From Nitrospirota bacterium (lineage in GTDB: Bacteria > Nitrospirota > 9FT-COMBO-42-15 > HDB-SIOI813): a stretch of 26,254 bases of DNA. The stretch is from NCBI GenBank assembly GCA_023248365.1, contig JAHFER010000011.1, positions 1 to 26,254 of the forward strand, read 5' to 3'. Both the position numbers and the translations under genes were made by a program. The notes beneath the pieces are model-generated. The model was not told the origin of the DNA. It did no database searches and was given only the letters and a program-made list of their open reading frames with translations. Shown here in pieces: positions 1 through 7,053 of this stretch. Each line of letters opens with the position of its first letter. Position 1 is the first letter of the stretch.

Positions 1-34
1 TCCTTAAAGGAAGCACAAAAAAAGTGTAACAGTT

Positions 35-119
35 TACCGCAGAGGACGCAGAGAGCGGAGAGAGAATTTATTGATTATAAAGGATTTTCCTCCGTGTCCT
101 CCGCGCTCTCTGCGGTGAA
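35..119. repeat. Short inverted repeat of the CCGCAGAG/CTCTGCGG type
   Basis: The left arm (about 36-63, beginning ACCGCAGAGGACGCAGAG) is complementary to the right arm (about 90-119, ending CTCTCTGCGGT), with an AT-rich loop of about 25 bases. It is a GC-richer relative of the CCACAGAG...CTCTGTGG arms of the two longer repeats in front of mnmE and mnmG in this window. It lies beyond the 3' end of the minus-strand gene at 164-1306. There is no T-run, so I do not call it a terminator. It is probably a dispersed non-coding repeat. Confidence 0.7.
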
Positions 120-163
120 TTATTACAAAAACATTAAGTTCATTAGGTGTCGCCGTCAGGTGT

Positions 164-1306
164 TTACTTACCGAATTGAATTTCAATAGTAGTCATTAAT
201 GCATAGACGGGGTTATTTTGACCCCTTCCATACCTGGGCCAGGTAACTTCAGGCATCAACTCAAAAAAGAGCCAGGGCCTGTAAAAATTTCGCCGATACC
301 GTGAACCAATCCGGCTATTTTGAATGGCCCACTTAGGATGATTCACTCCCCACATACTGGTATCATAAGAAATTGCGCTCTTGTTTGACAATTGAGTGAT
401 AAGACTGATCCCGGTATTCCAGGTTATATTGTCTGTGTCCTCAGTATAGGTTGCGTAATTGCTCCAACGGAGGAGCCTAAAAGTGGTGATTTTTCGTTCA
501 AGATCGAGCTGCGACGTTTCAGTGAAATGTTCAACAGCCCTCTGTAGAACAGTTTCGGTAAAGCGTGTGAGGTAAACATCACCAAATGGCTTCGAGTACT
601 GGTATCGCACCCTGATGAAGGGATCGGGGGGTACATGGACTATGATACCGGTATCAATACTGACAAGTGAACGGAGCCAATTAAAAAAATCGACTCGTAC
701 CCCAAAGGTGGTTTTCCTGTTTCCTGTTGCCGGGTCAACTCCAGGATTGGCAGGCTGACCGGGCTGGGTAGTGAATTTGTCAGCATCAGATCCGGAAACG
801 ATAAAAAAACCTGTTTTTTTCAGCAACTTCTCCAAATGTGGCAGATCCCACCGGAGACTGAAATCGCGGATGGAATCTACATTCCCCCCCTCAGTCCACC
901 GGATGGAATCTCTCAGGCTGACGAAAAAACCTGGCCGGACGTTTTCCAACACGAGGGCTTCACCAAAAAAGTTATCAAACCACACCGCTGGTTCACAGAG
1001 GTTTTTATCCACAAAAACATGCGTCTGGTCCAGCCATGTCCCTCCGGCTGCCCCGGCAGATGAACATGAATTTATCTTCAGCTGAGCCTTCTCGGGTTTT
1101 GCGGTTTTTGCCTCAGGTTGAGGTATTGAGCTGGTTTTACTTTCGTGCTGTTCACCTGTAGTTGAAGATGAGTTCTGAAGGGTATTAGTTTCCGTACTCT
1201 CTACCGGGTTATCTGTTGTAGCCGGATTTTTTACCGGCGTCCCAGGTGTTTGAGCGCTTGCACCCTGAAAACCGGCCAGGAGCAAAACGAGCAGGTAGAA
1301 TACCAT
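164..1306 (-). CDS. Exported beta-barrel-like protein of unknown function
   Basis: 380 residues. The N-terminus is a Sec signal peptide (hydrophobic core at residues 3-14, likely cleavage after ASA near residue 18). A Thr/Ser/Asn/Glu-rich, low-complexity linker follows (about 20-75). The rest (about 80-380) is rich in alternating aromatic and polar residues, with many W, Y, R and short hydrophobic strands. It ends in strand-like segments (PWLFFELMPEVTWPR, then TTIEIQFGK), as expected for an outer-membrane beta-barrel. I recall similar C-terminal segments (RYRRNF...WLF.E..PE..WPR...EIQFG) in uncharacterised proteobacterial proteins, but I cannot verify a family. Two cysteines (near 81 and 104) could pair in the periplasm. 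No strong ribosome-binding site is visible before the ATG. The gene stands alone; function unknown. Confidence 0.75.
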   Translation of the reverse strand: MVFYLLVLLLAGFQGASAQTPGTPVKNPATTDNPVESTETNTLQNSSSTTGEQHESKTSSIPQPEAKTAKPEKAQLKINSCSSAGAAGGTWLDQTHVFVDKNLCEPAVWFDNFFGEALVLENVRPGFFVSLRDSIRWTEGGNVDSIRDFSLRWDLPHLEKLLKKTGFFIVSGSDADKFTTQPGQPANPGVDPATGNRKTTFGVRVDFFNWLRSLVSIDTGIIVHVPPDPFIRVRYQYSKPFGDVYLTRFTETVLQRAVEHFTETSQLDLERKITTFRLLRWSNYATYTEDTDNITWNTGISLITQLSNKSAISYDTSMWGVNHPKWAIQNSRIGSRYRRNFYRPWLFFELMPEVTWPRYGRGQNNPVYALMTTIEIQFGK

Positions 1307-1870
1307 TAATGTGAAATAGCTTAAATATCCCGTAACAATTACTATGCAATGTTTAGTTCTTATATAAGCTCCCGGATTATTATAAAATGGTATGAAGATA
1401 TCATTTTATAATAGCATAAATGAAGAGGAGGATGAAGCATGAACAGTTGCGTCCCAGGTTACACATAAACCTTGTTCTGCTATTTTATCCCCAGAAAAGC
1501 AAATGCCTGGCACTATTACTTATACATTTCATAAGGTAGTAGAATAGGCTATACCTACATCTAAATAAAAAATAATTACAGGAAATTATAATTCCGTATA
1601 GACCACCAGGATACTTTCTTTCTGTATATAATATATACACTGATTATTATTTATACGGTTTCTTAAAAATAGTCTGACCCTTTACAGTACTTTTTTTAGC
1701 ACGATTTTATCATATTCTCAGTTTGAGTGATTCCTGAACTGCATTTTTTCTGATAGAGGGGATAATAGGTTGTATATTTGTTATAGTATGGGGGCGGGAA
1801 CCCCTGCCTGTTGAGGAGTCAGCAATTGCCTAACTAACGTGTGGAATTTTACGAATTACTCAATGCACTA
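1307..1870. other. Intergenic stretch with no gene seen
   Basis: About 560 bases between two divergent genes. I see no convincing coding frame: the few ATG-initiated frames are under 20 codons and lack ribosome-binding sites. The stretch holds a perfect 10-bp inverted repeat, TTATAAAATG (1380-1389) and CATTTTATAA (1402-1411), with a 12-base spacer. It has no T-run, so it could be an operator or a decayed repeat. At 1669-1677 it contains the string TAGTCTGAC, part of a TAGTCTGACCC motif. Confidence 0.5.
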
Positions 1871-1886
1871 TGGTATAAAGTTTGCA
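1871..1886 (+). promoter_or_regulatory. Sigma-54-type (-24/-12) promoter candidate for the RTX gene
   Basis: The string TGGTATAAAGTTTGCA has the GG and GC doublets exactly 10 bases apart that sigma-54 requires, plus a full TTGCA -12 element. Three bases of the TGGCACG -24 element differ. Transcription would start near 1898, leaving a leader of about 35 bases with a GGAGG site. No sigma-70 -35/-10 pair of comparable quality is evident. It would need an enhancer-binding activator, whose site I could not identify. Confidence 0.45.
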
Positions 1887-1932
1887 TAATAATCTTCGAG
1901 CTTTAGAAATTACACATAATGGAGGTTAAGAA

Positions 1933-3378
1933 ATGGAGAAAATGAGCTTGAGTCGTTTGTCTAAGATTGCAACCATCACCTTAGGAAATTTGGTGGTCGG
2001 TATTGGGCTACTGAGCCTGACAGCCACAGATGTATACGCTAAGCCTAAATGTACCATTACAGGTACCCCTGGGAACGATGTTATACACGGCACCCCTGGA
2101 AATGACGTGATTTGTGCAGGGGATGGAGATGATATCGTGTATGGAGAAGGAGGAAATGACATCATCTATGGAGGCAATGGTAATGATACGCTTTATGGAG
2201 GAGATGGTAACGATAAACTCTTTGGCGAGAATGGCATTGATACTCTTTTCGGAGATGCTGGTGATGACAGGCTTTCCGGCGGGAACGGTGATGACCAGCT
2301 AAGCGGCGGGCTTGGCAATGATACCCTGTATGGCGATGCTGGTAACGATTCGCTATTTGGAGAAGATGGTAATGATGCGCTTTCCGGTGGAAGCGGTGAT
2401 GACCAGCTAAGCGGCGGGCTTGGTAATGATACCCTAAAGGGCGATGCTGGTAACGATACACTATCAGGCGATGATGGTGACGATATTCTTTCAGGCGGAG
2501 CTGGTAATGACCACCTAAGCGGCGGGCTTGGTAATGATACCCTGAGGGGCGATGCTGGTAATGATATTCTATCTGGAGATGATGGGGACGATAAGCTTTC
2601 CGGCGGAGCTGGAAATGACCAGATAAATGGCGGGCCAGGCAATGATACCCTGTCGGGTGATGCTGGTAATGATGCTCTATTTGGTGATGATGGTGACGAT
2701 AAGCTTTCCGGCGGGAGTGGAAATGATCAGCTAAGCGGCGGGCTTGGTAATGATACCCTAAAGGGCGATGCTGGTAACGATACACTATCAGGCGATGATG
2801 GTGACGATATCCTCTCCGGCGGAGCTGGAAATGACCAGGAAAATGGCGGGCCTGGCAATGATACCCTTTCGGGCGACGGTGGTAACGATACCTTATCCGG
2901 CGATGATGGTAACGATACCCTTTCCGGCGGGAGTGGTTCAGACCAGCTTAACGGTGGGATGGGGACAGATACGATCTCTTATGAAAACTGTCTATCGGCT
3001 GTAACCGTAGATCTGTCCACCAACAGTGCCAAAGGCGGTTGCGGATCTGACCTCCTCACCGATGATGAAGATGTTATTGGCAGCCAGTATAATGATATGT
3101 TGACAGGTAATGAAGGCACTAATGTTATAGCTGGTCTTGGTGGAAACGATACCATAAACGGTGGTGCTGGCGATGATAACCTTATAGGAGGTGACGGTGA
3201 TGACAACTTGTACGGTGGGATAGGATCGGACACTATAGATGGTGGAGCCGGTGATGACTTACTTGACGGGGGTCAAGATAATGATACTGATTATTTGACC
3301 GGTGGTACGGGTAATGATCATTCCTCAGGAACTACAGGTCAGGATGCCTTAGAAACTGACATAGAATTAGAAGATTAA
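1933..3378 (+). CDS. Sec-exported RTX (calcium-binding nonapeptide repeat) protein
   Basis: 481 residues. A signal peptide (residues 1-36, cleavage likely after VYA) is followed by C40-TITGTPGND...DVIC61, a start often seen in exported RTX proteins, where the two cysteines can pair. Glycine/aspartate nonapeptides (GGxGxDxLx) run from about residue 45 to 350 and again from 384 to 460; each pair of turns binds Ca2+ in a parallel beta-roll. Residues 115-330 form six copies of a 36-residue (108-bp) higher-order unit, SGGxGxDQLSGGLGNDTLxG and onward. A non-repeat segment (350-383, with C353 and C370) separates the arrays. There is no enzymatic domain and no obvious type I secretion tail, and no secretion genes lie nearby, so Sec export followed by surface or extracellular placement is likely. 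The start is set by GGAGG at 1921-1925, seven bases upstream. Ligand and role are unknown. Confidence 0.9.
   Translation: MEKMSLSRLSKIATITLGNLVVGIGLLSLTATDVYAKPKCTITGTPGNDVIHGTPGNDVICAGDGDDIVYGEGGNDIIYGGNGNDTLYGGDGNDKLFGENGIDTLFGDAGDDRLSGGNGDDQLSGGLGNDTLYGDAGNDSLFGEDGNDALSGGSGDDQLSGGLGNDTLKGDAGNDTLSGDDGDDILSGGAGNDHLSGGLGNDTLRGDAGNDILSGDDGDDKLSGGAGNDQINGGPGNDTLSGDAGNDALFGDDGDDKLSGGSGNDQLSGGLGNDTLKGDAGNDTLSGDDGDDILSGGAGNDQENGGPGNDTLSGDGGNDTLSGDDGNDTLSGGSGSDQLNGGMGTDTISYENCLSAVTVDLSTNSAKGGCGSDLLTDDEDVIGSQYNDMLTGNEGTNVIAGLGGNDTINGGAGDDNLIGGDGDDNLYGGIGSDTIDGGAGDDLLDGGQDNDTDYLTGGTGNDHSSGTTGQDALETDIELED
2275..2922 (+). repeat. Six tandem 108-bp repeats inside the RTX gene
   Basis: Units begin at 2275, 2383, 2491, 2599, 2707 and 2815; each encodes four RTX nonapeptides. 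The second and fifth units are almost identical at DNA level: from about 2404 and 2728 onward they share over 80 bases with only one or two differences. The neighbouring units are more diverged. This points to a recent duplication or conversion spanning three units (324 bp). Confidence 0.85.
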
Positions 3379-3421
3379 TAAGATTTGAGTCTTACATTGT
3401 TTGTCGTAAGTTTTTTTATCT

Positions 3422-3453
3422 GGTTCCCAGGCCCTGCCTGGGAACCTTTTTTT
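3422..3453 (+). terminator. Rho-independent terminator of the RTX gene
   Basis: Perfect 11-bp stem GGTTCCCAGGC (3422-3432) / GCCTGGGAACC (3436-3446) with a three-base loop, followed by seven T. It lies 44 bases after the RTX stop codon. Confidence 0.93.
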
Positions 3454-3587
3454 ATAACTATTCCCCCCTGTAAATCCTCTGACACAAATATGCTGACACA
3501 ATTTTTACTTGGTTCGTCTCTACCGTAGTTCTTTAATGATTTGATCCCTTTGATTATTCGGATGTATATTCTTTCATGAAAATCTTT

Positions 3588-4139
3588 TCACCGGCCATCG
3601 TTCAACATTTCCCTCGCCTTATCAAAGGCATCACTTGCCTCCTTGTCCCGTCCCATTCGTTCGTAAATCTTGCCTAAGGTATCGTAGTAGTATCCCAAAT
3701 GGTAAGGATTGGCTGAAATGGCCTCTTTTGCCAGTTTTTCTGCCTCCTCAGTTTTACCAGTGGACAGATACAGCATGGCCATGTTGTTCAATAGATCTCC
3801 GTTTTTTGGGTCGAGCTTTAGCGCCTTTTTATAATACCTGCCGGCCTTCTTGTATTCGCCCTTTTGCAGATGGCTGTTTCCGATTGATATCAGGGCCTTG
3901 AGGTTTCCAGGGTCGTTATTTAACGCCTCCTCTGCCTCCTTTATGGCCAGGTCATATTCACCCTTTTCTTCGTATATAGATGCCAGGTCTGCATGTTCTT
4001 TTGCGCTTAAAGGGTCTTTAGCTATTACTATCCTGGACATGATGCTGCAGCCAGAAAGGATAGTGCATAGTGAAGCGTAAATAAAGAAAAGTAAAAATAC
4101 CTTAAAATATGAGATGTGAGATGTAAGGTTAAACCTCAT
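3588..4139 (-). CDS. TPR-repeat lipoprotein
   Basis: 183 residues from the preferred ATG at 4139. The frame stays open 20 codons further upstream, but that part overlaps a decayed gene. The chosen start has GGAG nine bases upstream. A lipoprotein signal peptide ends in the lipobox LSGC (Cys31), so the mature protein should be membrane-anchored in the periplasm; Ser at +2 favours the outer membrane. Four tetratricopeptide repeats follow (about residues 45-180, with hallmark pieces ASIYEEKGEYDLAI, GNSHLQKGEYKKA, AMLYLSTGKTEEA and GKIYERMGRDKEA). TPRs form a protein-binding scaffold; the partner is unknown. Genes of this kind accompany PA2779/PA2778-type proteins, and remnants of such a peptidase lie just upstream. 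The start codon and ribosome-binding site sit in repeat-like sequence (see findings). Confidence 0.85.
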   Translation of the reverse strand: MRFNLTSHISYFKVFLLFFIYASLCTILSGCSIMSRIVIAKDPLSAKEHADLASIYEEKGEYDLAIKEAEEALNNDPGNLKALISIGNSHLQKGEYKKAGRYYKKALKLDPKNGDLLNNMAMLYLSTGKTEEAEKLAKEAISANPYHLGYYYDTLGKIYERMGRDKEASDAFDKAREMLNDGR

Positions 4140-4318
4140 AAATTCTGACTCCTGACTTCTTGTTGACAGAGCTATTGTCCAGTTTCTTCCTTGATTCATC
4201 GTATCCGACAGCTACTATGTAGTGTCTCCTCGGTACTATGGAGTTTCCTATATGATGGATGACAAGCTGTCAATAACAAGAATAATAGTAGAAAGACTTT
4301 ATGTAATGTGGAAAGCAT
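4129..4318 (-). pseudogene. Remnant of a PA2778-like C39-family peptidase lipoprotein
   Basis: Two pieces of one gene are visible in different frames. Reading from 4318, an ATG opens 40 codons that begin with a textbook lipoprotein signal (MLSTLHKVFLLLFLLLTAC, lipobox LTAC, Cys19) and then run to a stop at 4196. In another frame, from 4269 to a stop at 4129, the DNA encodes VIHHIGNSIVPRRHYIVAVG followed by YDESRKK, which resembles the segment around the catalytic histidine (HYxVVVGYD) of PA2778/C39-like peptidases. The catalytic cysteine half between signal peptide and histidine motif is missing. The simplest reading is an internal deletion of several hundred bases plus frame loss, with the junction near 4260-4270. 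Gene order PA2779 - peptidase - TPR protein supports the identity. It cannot be an active protease. The short signal-peptide ORF might still be translated. Confidence 0.65.
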
Positions 4319-4330
4319 AATTCAAATGGA

Positions 4331-4349
4331 GGCCCCGATGAACGGGGCC
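4331..4349. other. GC-rich hairpin between PA2779-family gene and peptidase remnant
   Basis: GGCCCCG (4331-4337) and CGGGGCC (4343-4349) form a perfect 7-bp stem with a five-base loop, just past the stop codon of the PA2779-family gene. In the direction of transcription (minus strand) no T-run follows, so it is a poor intrinsic terminator. It may protect the 3' end of the upstream message or act as a weak attenuator. Confidence 0.6.
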
Positions 4350-4357
4350 GTTTAAAA

Positions 4358-4759
4358 TTACTTAATAATAATCCTGTGATTGGTTAACTGCAAGAGGATA
4401 ACAAATAAGATAGCTATAACTAGGAGCGTTACTATAATCCCAAGACCACCGTCGCCGCCACCCTGCACCTGGTCAAGGTGTGAGGCTAACTGATGCAGGT
4501 CTGCATCGGAGAAGGTTGCGACCTTAATTTTGACCTCTTCCGGATTAAGTCCCAGGTCCATCAGTCTCTGTGATACAACCTTTGATTCCATGACACCTTG
4601 AACTCTGGCCATGTCAACCTGTCTTGACCCATTAGATGCCAGGTGAGAAGGTATAATGCCGGCGCTTCCAGCCCTTGGTACCGAGAATACGACCAGCATA
4701 GCAATGGCTACATACCACACAAGAGAATGGCTTAATAATGCCTTTCTTAATTTTTGCAT
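4358..4759 (-). CDS. PA2779-family small membrane protein
   Basis: 133 residues. The start is decided by a perfect GGAGGTGA at 4765-4772, five bases before the ATG at 4759; the GTG three codons upstream lies inside that site and is not used. The N-terminus has a hydrophobic segment (about 12-32, ending RAGSAG), either a signal peptide or a membrane anchor. A soluble middle follows (about 33-95, helical, with ARVQGVMESKVVSQRLMDLG and NPEEVKIKV). Next comes a glycine-rich hinge (QGGGDGGLG), then a C-terminal transmembrane helix (about 105-125) with a short basic tail. This is the layout of the PA2779 family, whose members normally neighbour a PA2778-like peptidase with C39-like and TPR parts. 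Function unknown. Here the peptidase partner is broken, leaving this gene and the TPR lipoprotein. Confidence 0.8.
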   Translation of the reverse strand: MQKLRKALLSHSLVWYVAIAMLVVFSVPRAGSAGIIPSHLASNGSRQVDMARVQGVMESKVVSQRLMDLGLNPEEVKIKVATFSDADLHQLASHLDQVQGGGDGGLGIIVTLLVIAILFVILLQLTNHRIIIK

Positions 4760-4862
4760 TAAAATCACCTCCTTTCAAATCAAATATGTTATTAGCTAAA
4801 GGCTTTTTGGATTAATATAGTTACAGATTTAAGATAAGAGCGTTAAATTTCCTCTCATGCTA

Positions 4863-6461
4863 TTATTTCGTAAAGTATTTCATAGTGAAATGCTGCTGAC
4901 CGATTGTAAGGATGTTGTTTACCATCCAATATAGCACCAATCCTGAAGGAAAGTTTAAGAAGAAGAATGTAAAGATTACAGGCATAATTAACATCATCTT
5001 TGCCTGAGTCGGATCAACTGTGGTAGGAGTCATCTTCTGCTGTACAAGCATGGTGATTCCCATAATGATTGGCATTACATAATACGGGTCCTTTGTCGAG
5101 AGGTCCTGTACCCATAGAAAGAAAGGGGACTGCCTTAATTCAATGGTATTGGCAAGCAGGTTGTATAGTCCCATGAATACTGGTAACTGTAATACCATTG
5201 GCAGGCATCCGCCAAGAGGATTAACCTTGTGGTTCTTGTAAAGCTCCATCATGGCCTTGTTCAGCTCTGCCCTGTTGTCTTTGTATTTCTTCTGAAGTTT
5301 TTGTATCTCAGGCTGAAGTTTCTGCATACCCTTCATAGACTTGAAACTCTTATATGTAAGGGGAGTAAAGACTACTCTTACTATCGCCGTAAGAAATATT
5401 ATAGCAATACCATAGTTATGAGTAATATTATAGAAGAATTGGAGAATGGAGAATAAACCCCTTGCCAGCCAGCTTATAGCTGATACCTCCCACACGATAA
5501 ACCATCCAAAGGATATGCTGTGGTCAAGTCCTACACCGAATGACTTTAATCGTTTATATTCCTTTGGCCCGGCATAGAGTATGAAAGATGATTGTTTTCC
5601 GCCAGGAACCTCAATCTCAGACTGTACATCCTTATCAGAGGTCTTTATGATAATTACCTTGTTTATTTTATCCTTTGGAATAAGGGCTGAGATAAAGTAC
5701 TTGTCCTGCACAGATGCCCATTTTATCTCTCCCTCATGATAAATCGGCCCGGTTATCTTTTTTATCTTGTCTCTTATTACCTTTGTGCCAACCATGGTAG
5801 AGGGGCCTACAAATCCAACTATACGTTCCTCTCCCCATTCGGATATGCCGAAGTTAGAACCTGTAGAAATTGTATAATTCCCGCCTGCATTTACAGGAAT
5901 TATATCTACATCTACATTGTAGGACTCATTATGAAATGTGAAGGTCTTCTTCAGGCCCTTGCCGCTTTTCGGGTCAACAAATGAAAAGCTTAGAGCAGCT
6001 TTTGGATTTTTGCTGTTAAGGGTTATGTCACCGCCGTCTATACTGAACAGCCCATTTTTAATAATGTTATTTAGCTCAGGGTCATTGAGCTTAACTGACA
6101 TTGGGAAAGCCCCGACCACCTTATTCCCGGGATCAAATAAAACTACTTTATTTTGTTTTTTTAAGTCGAGCCAGTATTTTTTTAATTCCCAGCGCTTTAT
6201 TACTCCGCCCCTGTTTGTGAAAACGGTTTTATAGAGATCCGTCTCAACAGTGATAGTCTTTTCTTCCCCGGCCATTTTACCGGATAGGGGTAAGGCTTCT
6301 GATTGTGAAACAGGTGTGGACTCTGCCGGATTCTGAACAGGTTGTACGGTTTGTTGGGTTTTTGGTGGTGATGGCGGTGTTGGCGCTAAATATTGATAGC
6401 CAATCAGTACAAGTACTGACAACACTATTGCTATTAAAACCCTTTTTTCCATGCCTTCCAT
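4863..6461 (-). CDS. yidC: Membrane protein insertase YidC
   Basis: 532 residues, the usual size for the Gram-negative form. YidC inserts and folds inner-membrane proteins, alone or with SecYEG. A first transmembrane helix (about 8-24) is followed by a Pro/Gln-rich linker and a large periplasmic beta domain (about 65-320). The conserved five-helix insertase core covers about 345-525. The core contains the helix with the conserved arginine (IAIIFLTAIVRVVFTPLTYK), the cytoplasmic coiled-coil hairpin (KLQPEIQKLQKKYKD) and NPLGGCLPMVLQLPVFMGLY. It is the last gene of the rpmH-rnpA-yidD-yidC operon, starting 9 bases after the yidD stop. A second in-frame ATG three codons in is possible. jag, which often follows yidC, is absent. 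Confidence 0.97.
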   Translation of the reverse strand: MEGMEKRVLIAIVLSVLVLIGYQYLAPTPPSPPKTQQTVQPVQNPAESTPVSQSEALPLSGKMAGEEKTITVETDLYKTVFTNRGGVIKRWELKKYWLDLKKQNKVVLFDPGNKVVGAFPMSVKLNDPELNNIIKNGLFSIDGGDITLNSKNPKAALSFSFVDPKSGKGLKKTFTFHNESYNVDVDIIPVNAGGNYTISTGSNFGISEWGEERIVGFVGPSTMVGTKVIRDKIKKITGPIYHEGEIKWASVQDKYFISALIPKDKINKVIIIKTSDKDVQSEIEVPGGKQSSFILYAGPKEYKRLKSFGVGLDHSISFGWFIVWEVSAISWLARGLFSILQFFYNITHNYGIAIIFLTAIVRVVFTPLTYKSFKSMKGMQKLQPEIQKLQKKYKDNRAELNKAMMELYKNHKVNPLGGCLPMVLQLPVFMGLYNLLANTIELRQSPFFLWVQDLSTKDPYYVMPIIMGITMLVQQKMTPTTVDPTQAKMMLIMPVIFTFFFLNFPSGLVLYWMVNNILTIGQQHFTMKYFTK

Positions 6462-6470
6462 TGCTTAACT

Positions 6471-6686
6471 CTACCTTACCGGATCAAAACCGCCGGGATG
6501 AAAAGGATGACATCTTAGTAATCTGAAGATGACCTTACTCATACCTTTAATGGATCCATATTTTTGTATTGCGTCAATTGAATACTGAGAACAAGTGGGA
6601 TAAAACCTGCATGATGGCGGTTTTAAAATAGAGAAGCATTTCTGATATACAGAGATTAATAAAATCAAGAGTTTTTTTAAAGGCAT
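6471..6686 (-). CDS. yidD: Membrane protein insertion efficiency factor YidD
   Basis: 71 residues, the typical family length. It carries the conserved cysteine-rich signature PSCRFYPTCSQYSIDAI (about 24-40) and the downstream RLLRCHPFHPGGFDPV. YidD is a small protein with an amphipathic N-terminal helix that associates with the inner membrane and helps YidC-dependent insertion. It begins two bases after the rnpA stop codon, so the genes are translationally close. Confidence 0.96.
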   Translation of the reverse strand: MPLKKLLILLISVYQKCFSILKPPSCRFYPTCSQYSIDAIQKYGSIKGMSKVIFRLLRCHPFHPGGFDPVR

Positions 6687-6688
6687 GT

Positions 6689-7024
6689 CTAAGCTCCCAG
6701 ATGCTTTATTAAGTTTCCAAAGGCTTCGTCTGCATCTTTAAATTTTATGCCCAGCATCCCGTCACGGGCTACGAGCACTATATCCATGCCCATACCTTTT
6801 ATATCGTCTCTCAATCTTATCACTTCTCTGATCAACCTCTTTACCCTGTTTCTTTTTACAGCATTGCCCAGCTTTTTACTTGCAGATATTCCGAACCGGC
6901 TGTACCCAAGATTGTTTTTAATATAATAAAGGACAAAAAAACGGTTGGACTTTCTACGCCCATTTTTGTAGATGAAACGGTACTCCCATCCCTTCCGGAT
7001 TTTATATTTTGAATTTTTCACCAA
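6689..7024 (-). CDS. rnpA: Ribonuclease P protein component
   Basis: 111 residues. It is the protein subunit that binds the RNase P RNA and the 5' leader of pre-tRNA. The RNR signature SKKLGNAVKRNRVKRLIRE (about residues 50-68) is intact, as are the N-terminal basic region (RKGWEYRFIYKNGRRK) and a downstream DIVLVAR strand. It lies about 30 bases after rpmH in the conserved rpmH-rnpA order and shares its promoter. The RNase P RNA gene itself is not in this window. Confidence 0.96.
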   Translation of the reverse strand: MVKNSKYKIRKGWEYRFIYKNGRRKSNRFFVLYYIKNNLGYSRFGISASKKLGNAVKRNRVKRLIREVIRLRDDIKGMGMDIVLVARDGMLGIKFKDADEAFGNLIKHLGA

Positions 7025-7053
7025 CTGACCATATTATAAAGCCCATAGGGAGC

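Noticed and set aside
1005..1013. TTATCCACA, a perfect DnaA-box string
   Set aside because: It is isolated inside a coding sequence; I found no cluster of such boxes in the window, so it does not mark an origin.
771..1085. Plus-strand open frames of 75-104 codons inside the beta-barrel-like gene
   Set aside because: No ribosome-binding site, low-quality composition, and fully antisense to a gene with a signal peptide and coherent strand pattern.
1380..1411. Perfect 10-bp inverted repeat as a terminator
   Set aside because: It is AT-rich, has no T-run after it, and lies upstream of both flanking genes.
1780..1932. Possible riboswitch in the RTX leader
   Set aside because: I could not match any conserved riboswitch core, and if the sigma-54-like promoter is used the GC-rich part is not transcribed.
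2162..2785. Long open frames on both strands over the RTX gene
   Set aside because: They are by-products of the periodic GC-rich repeat codons; their translations are monotonous His/Tyr/Arg or Ser/Pro runs without start signals.
2275..2922. Regular repeats that might suggest a CRISPR array
   Set aside because: The period is 108 bp with no unique spacers, and the sequence encodes continuous RTX nonapeptides.
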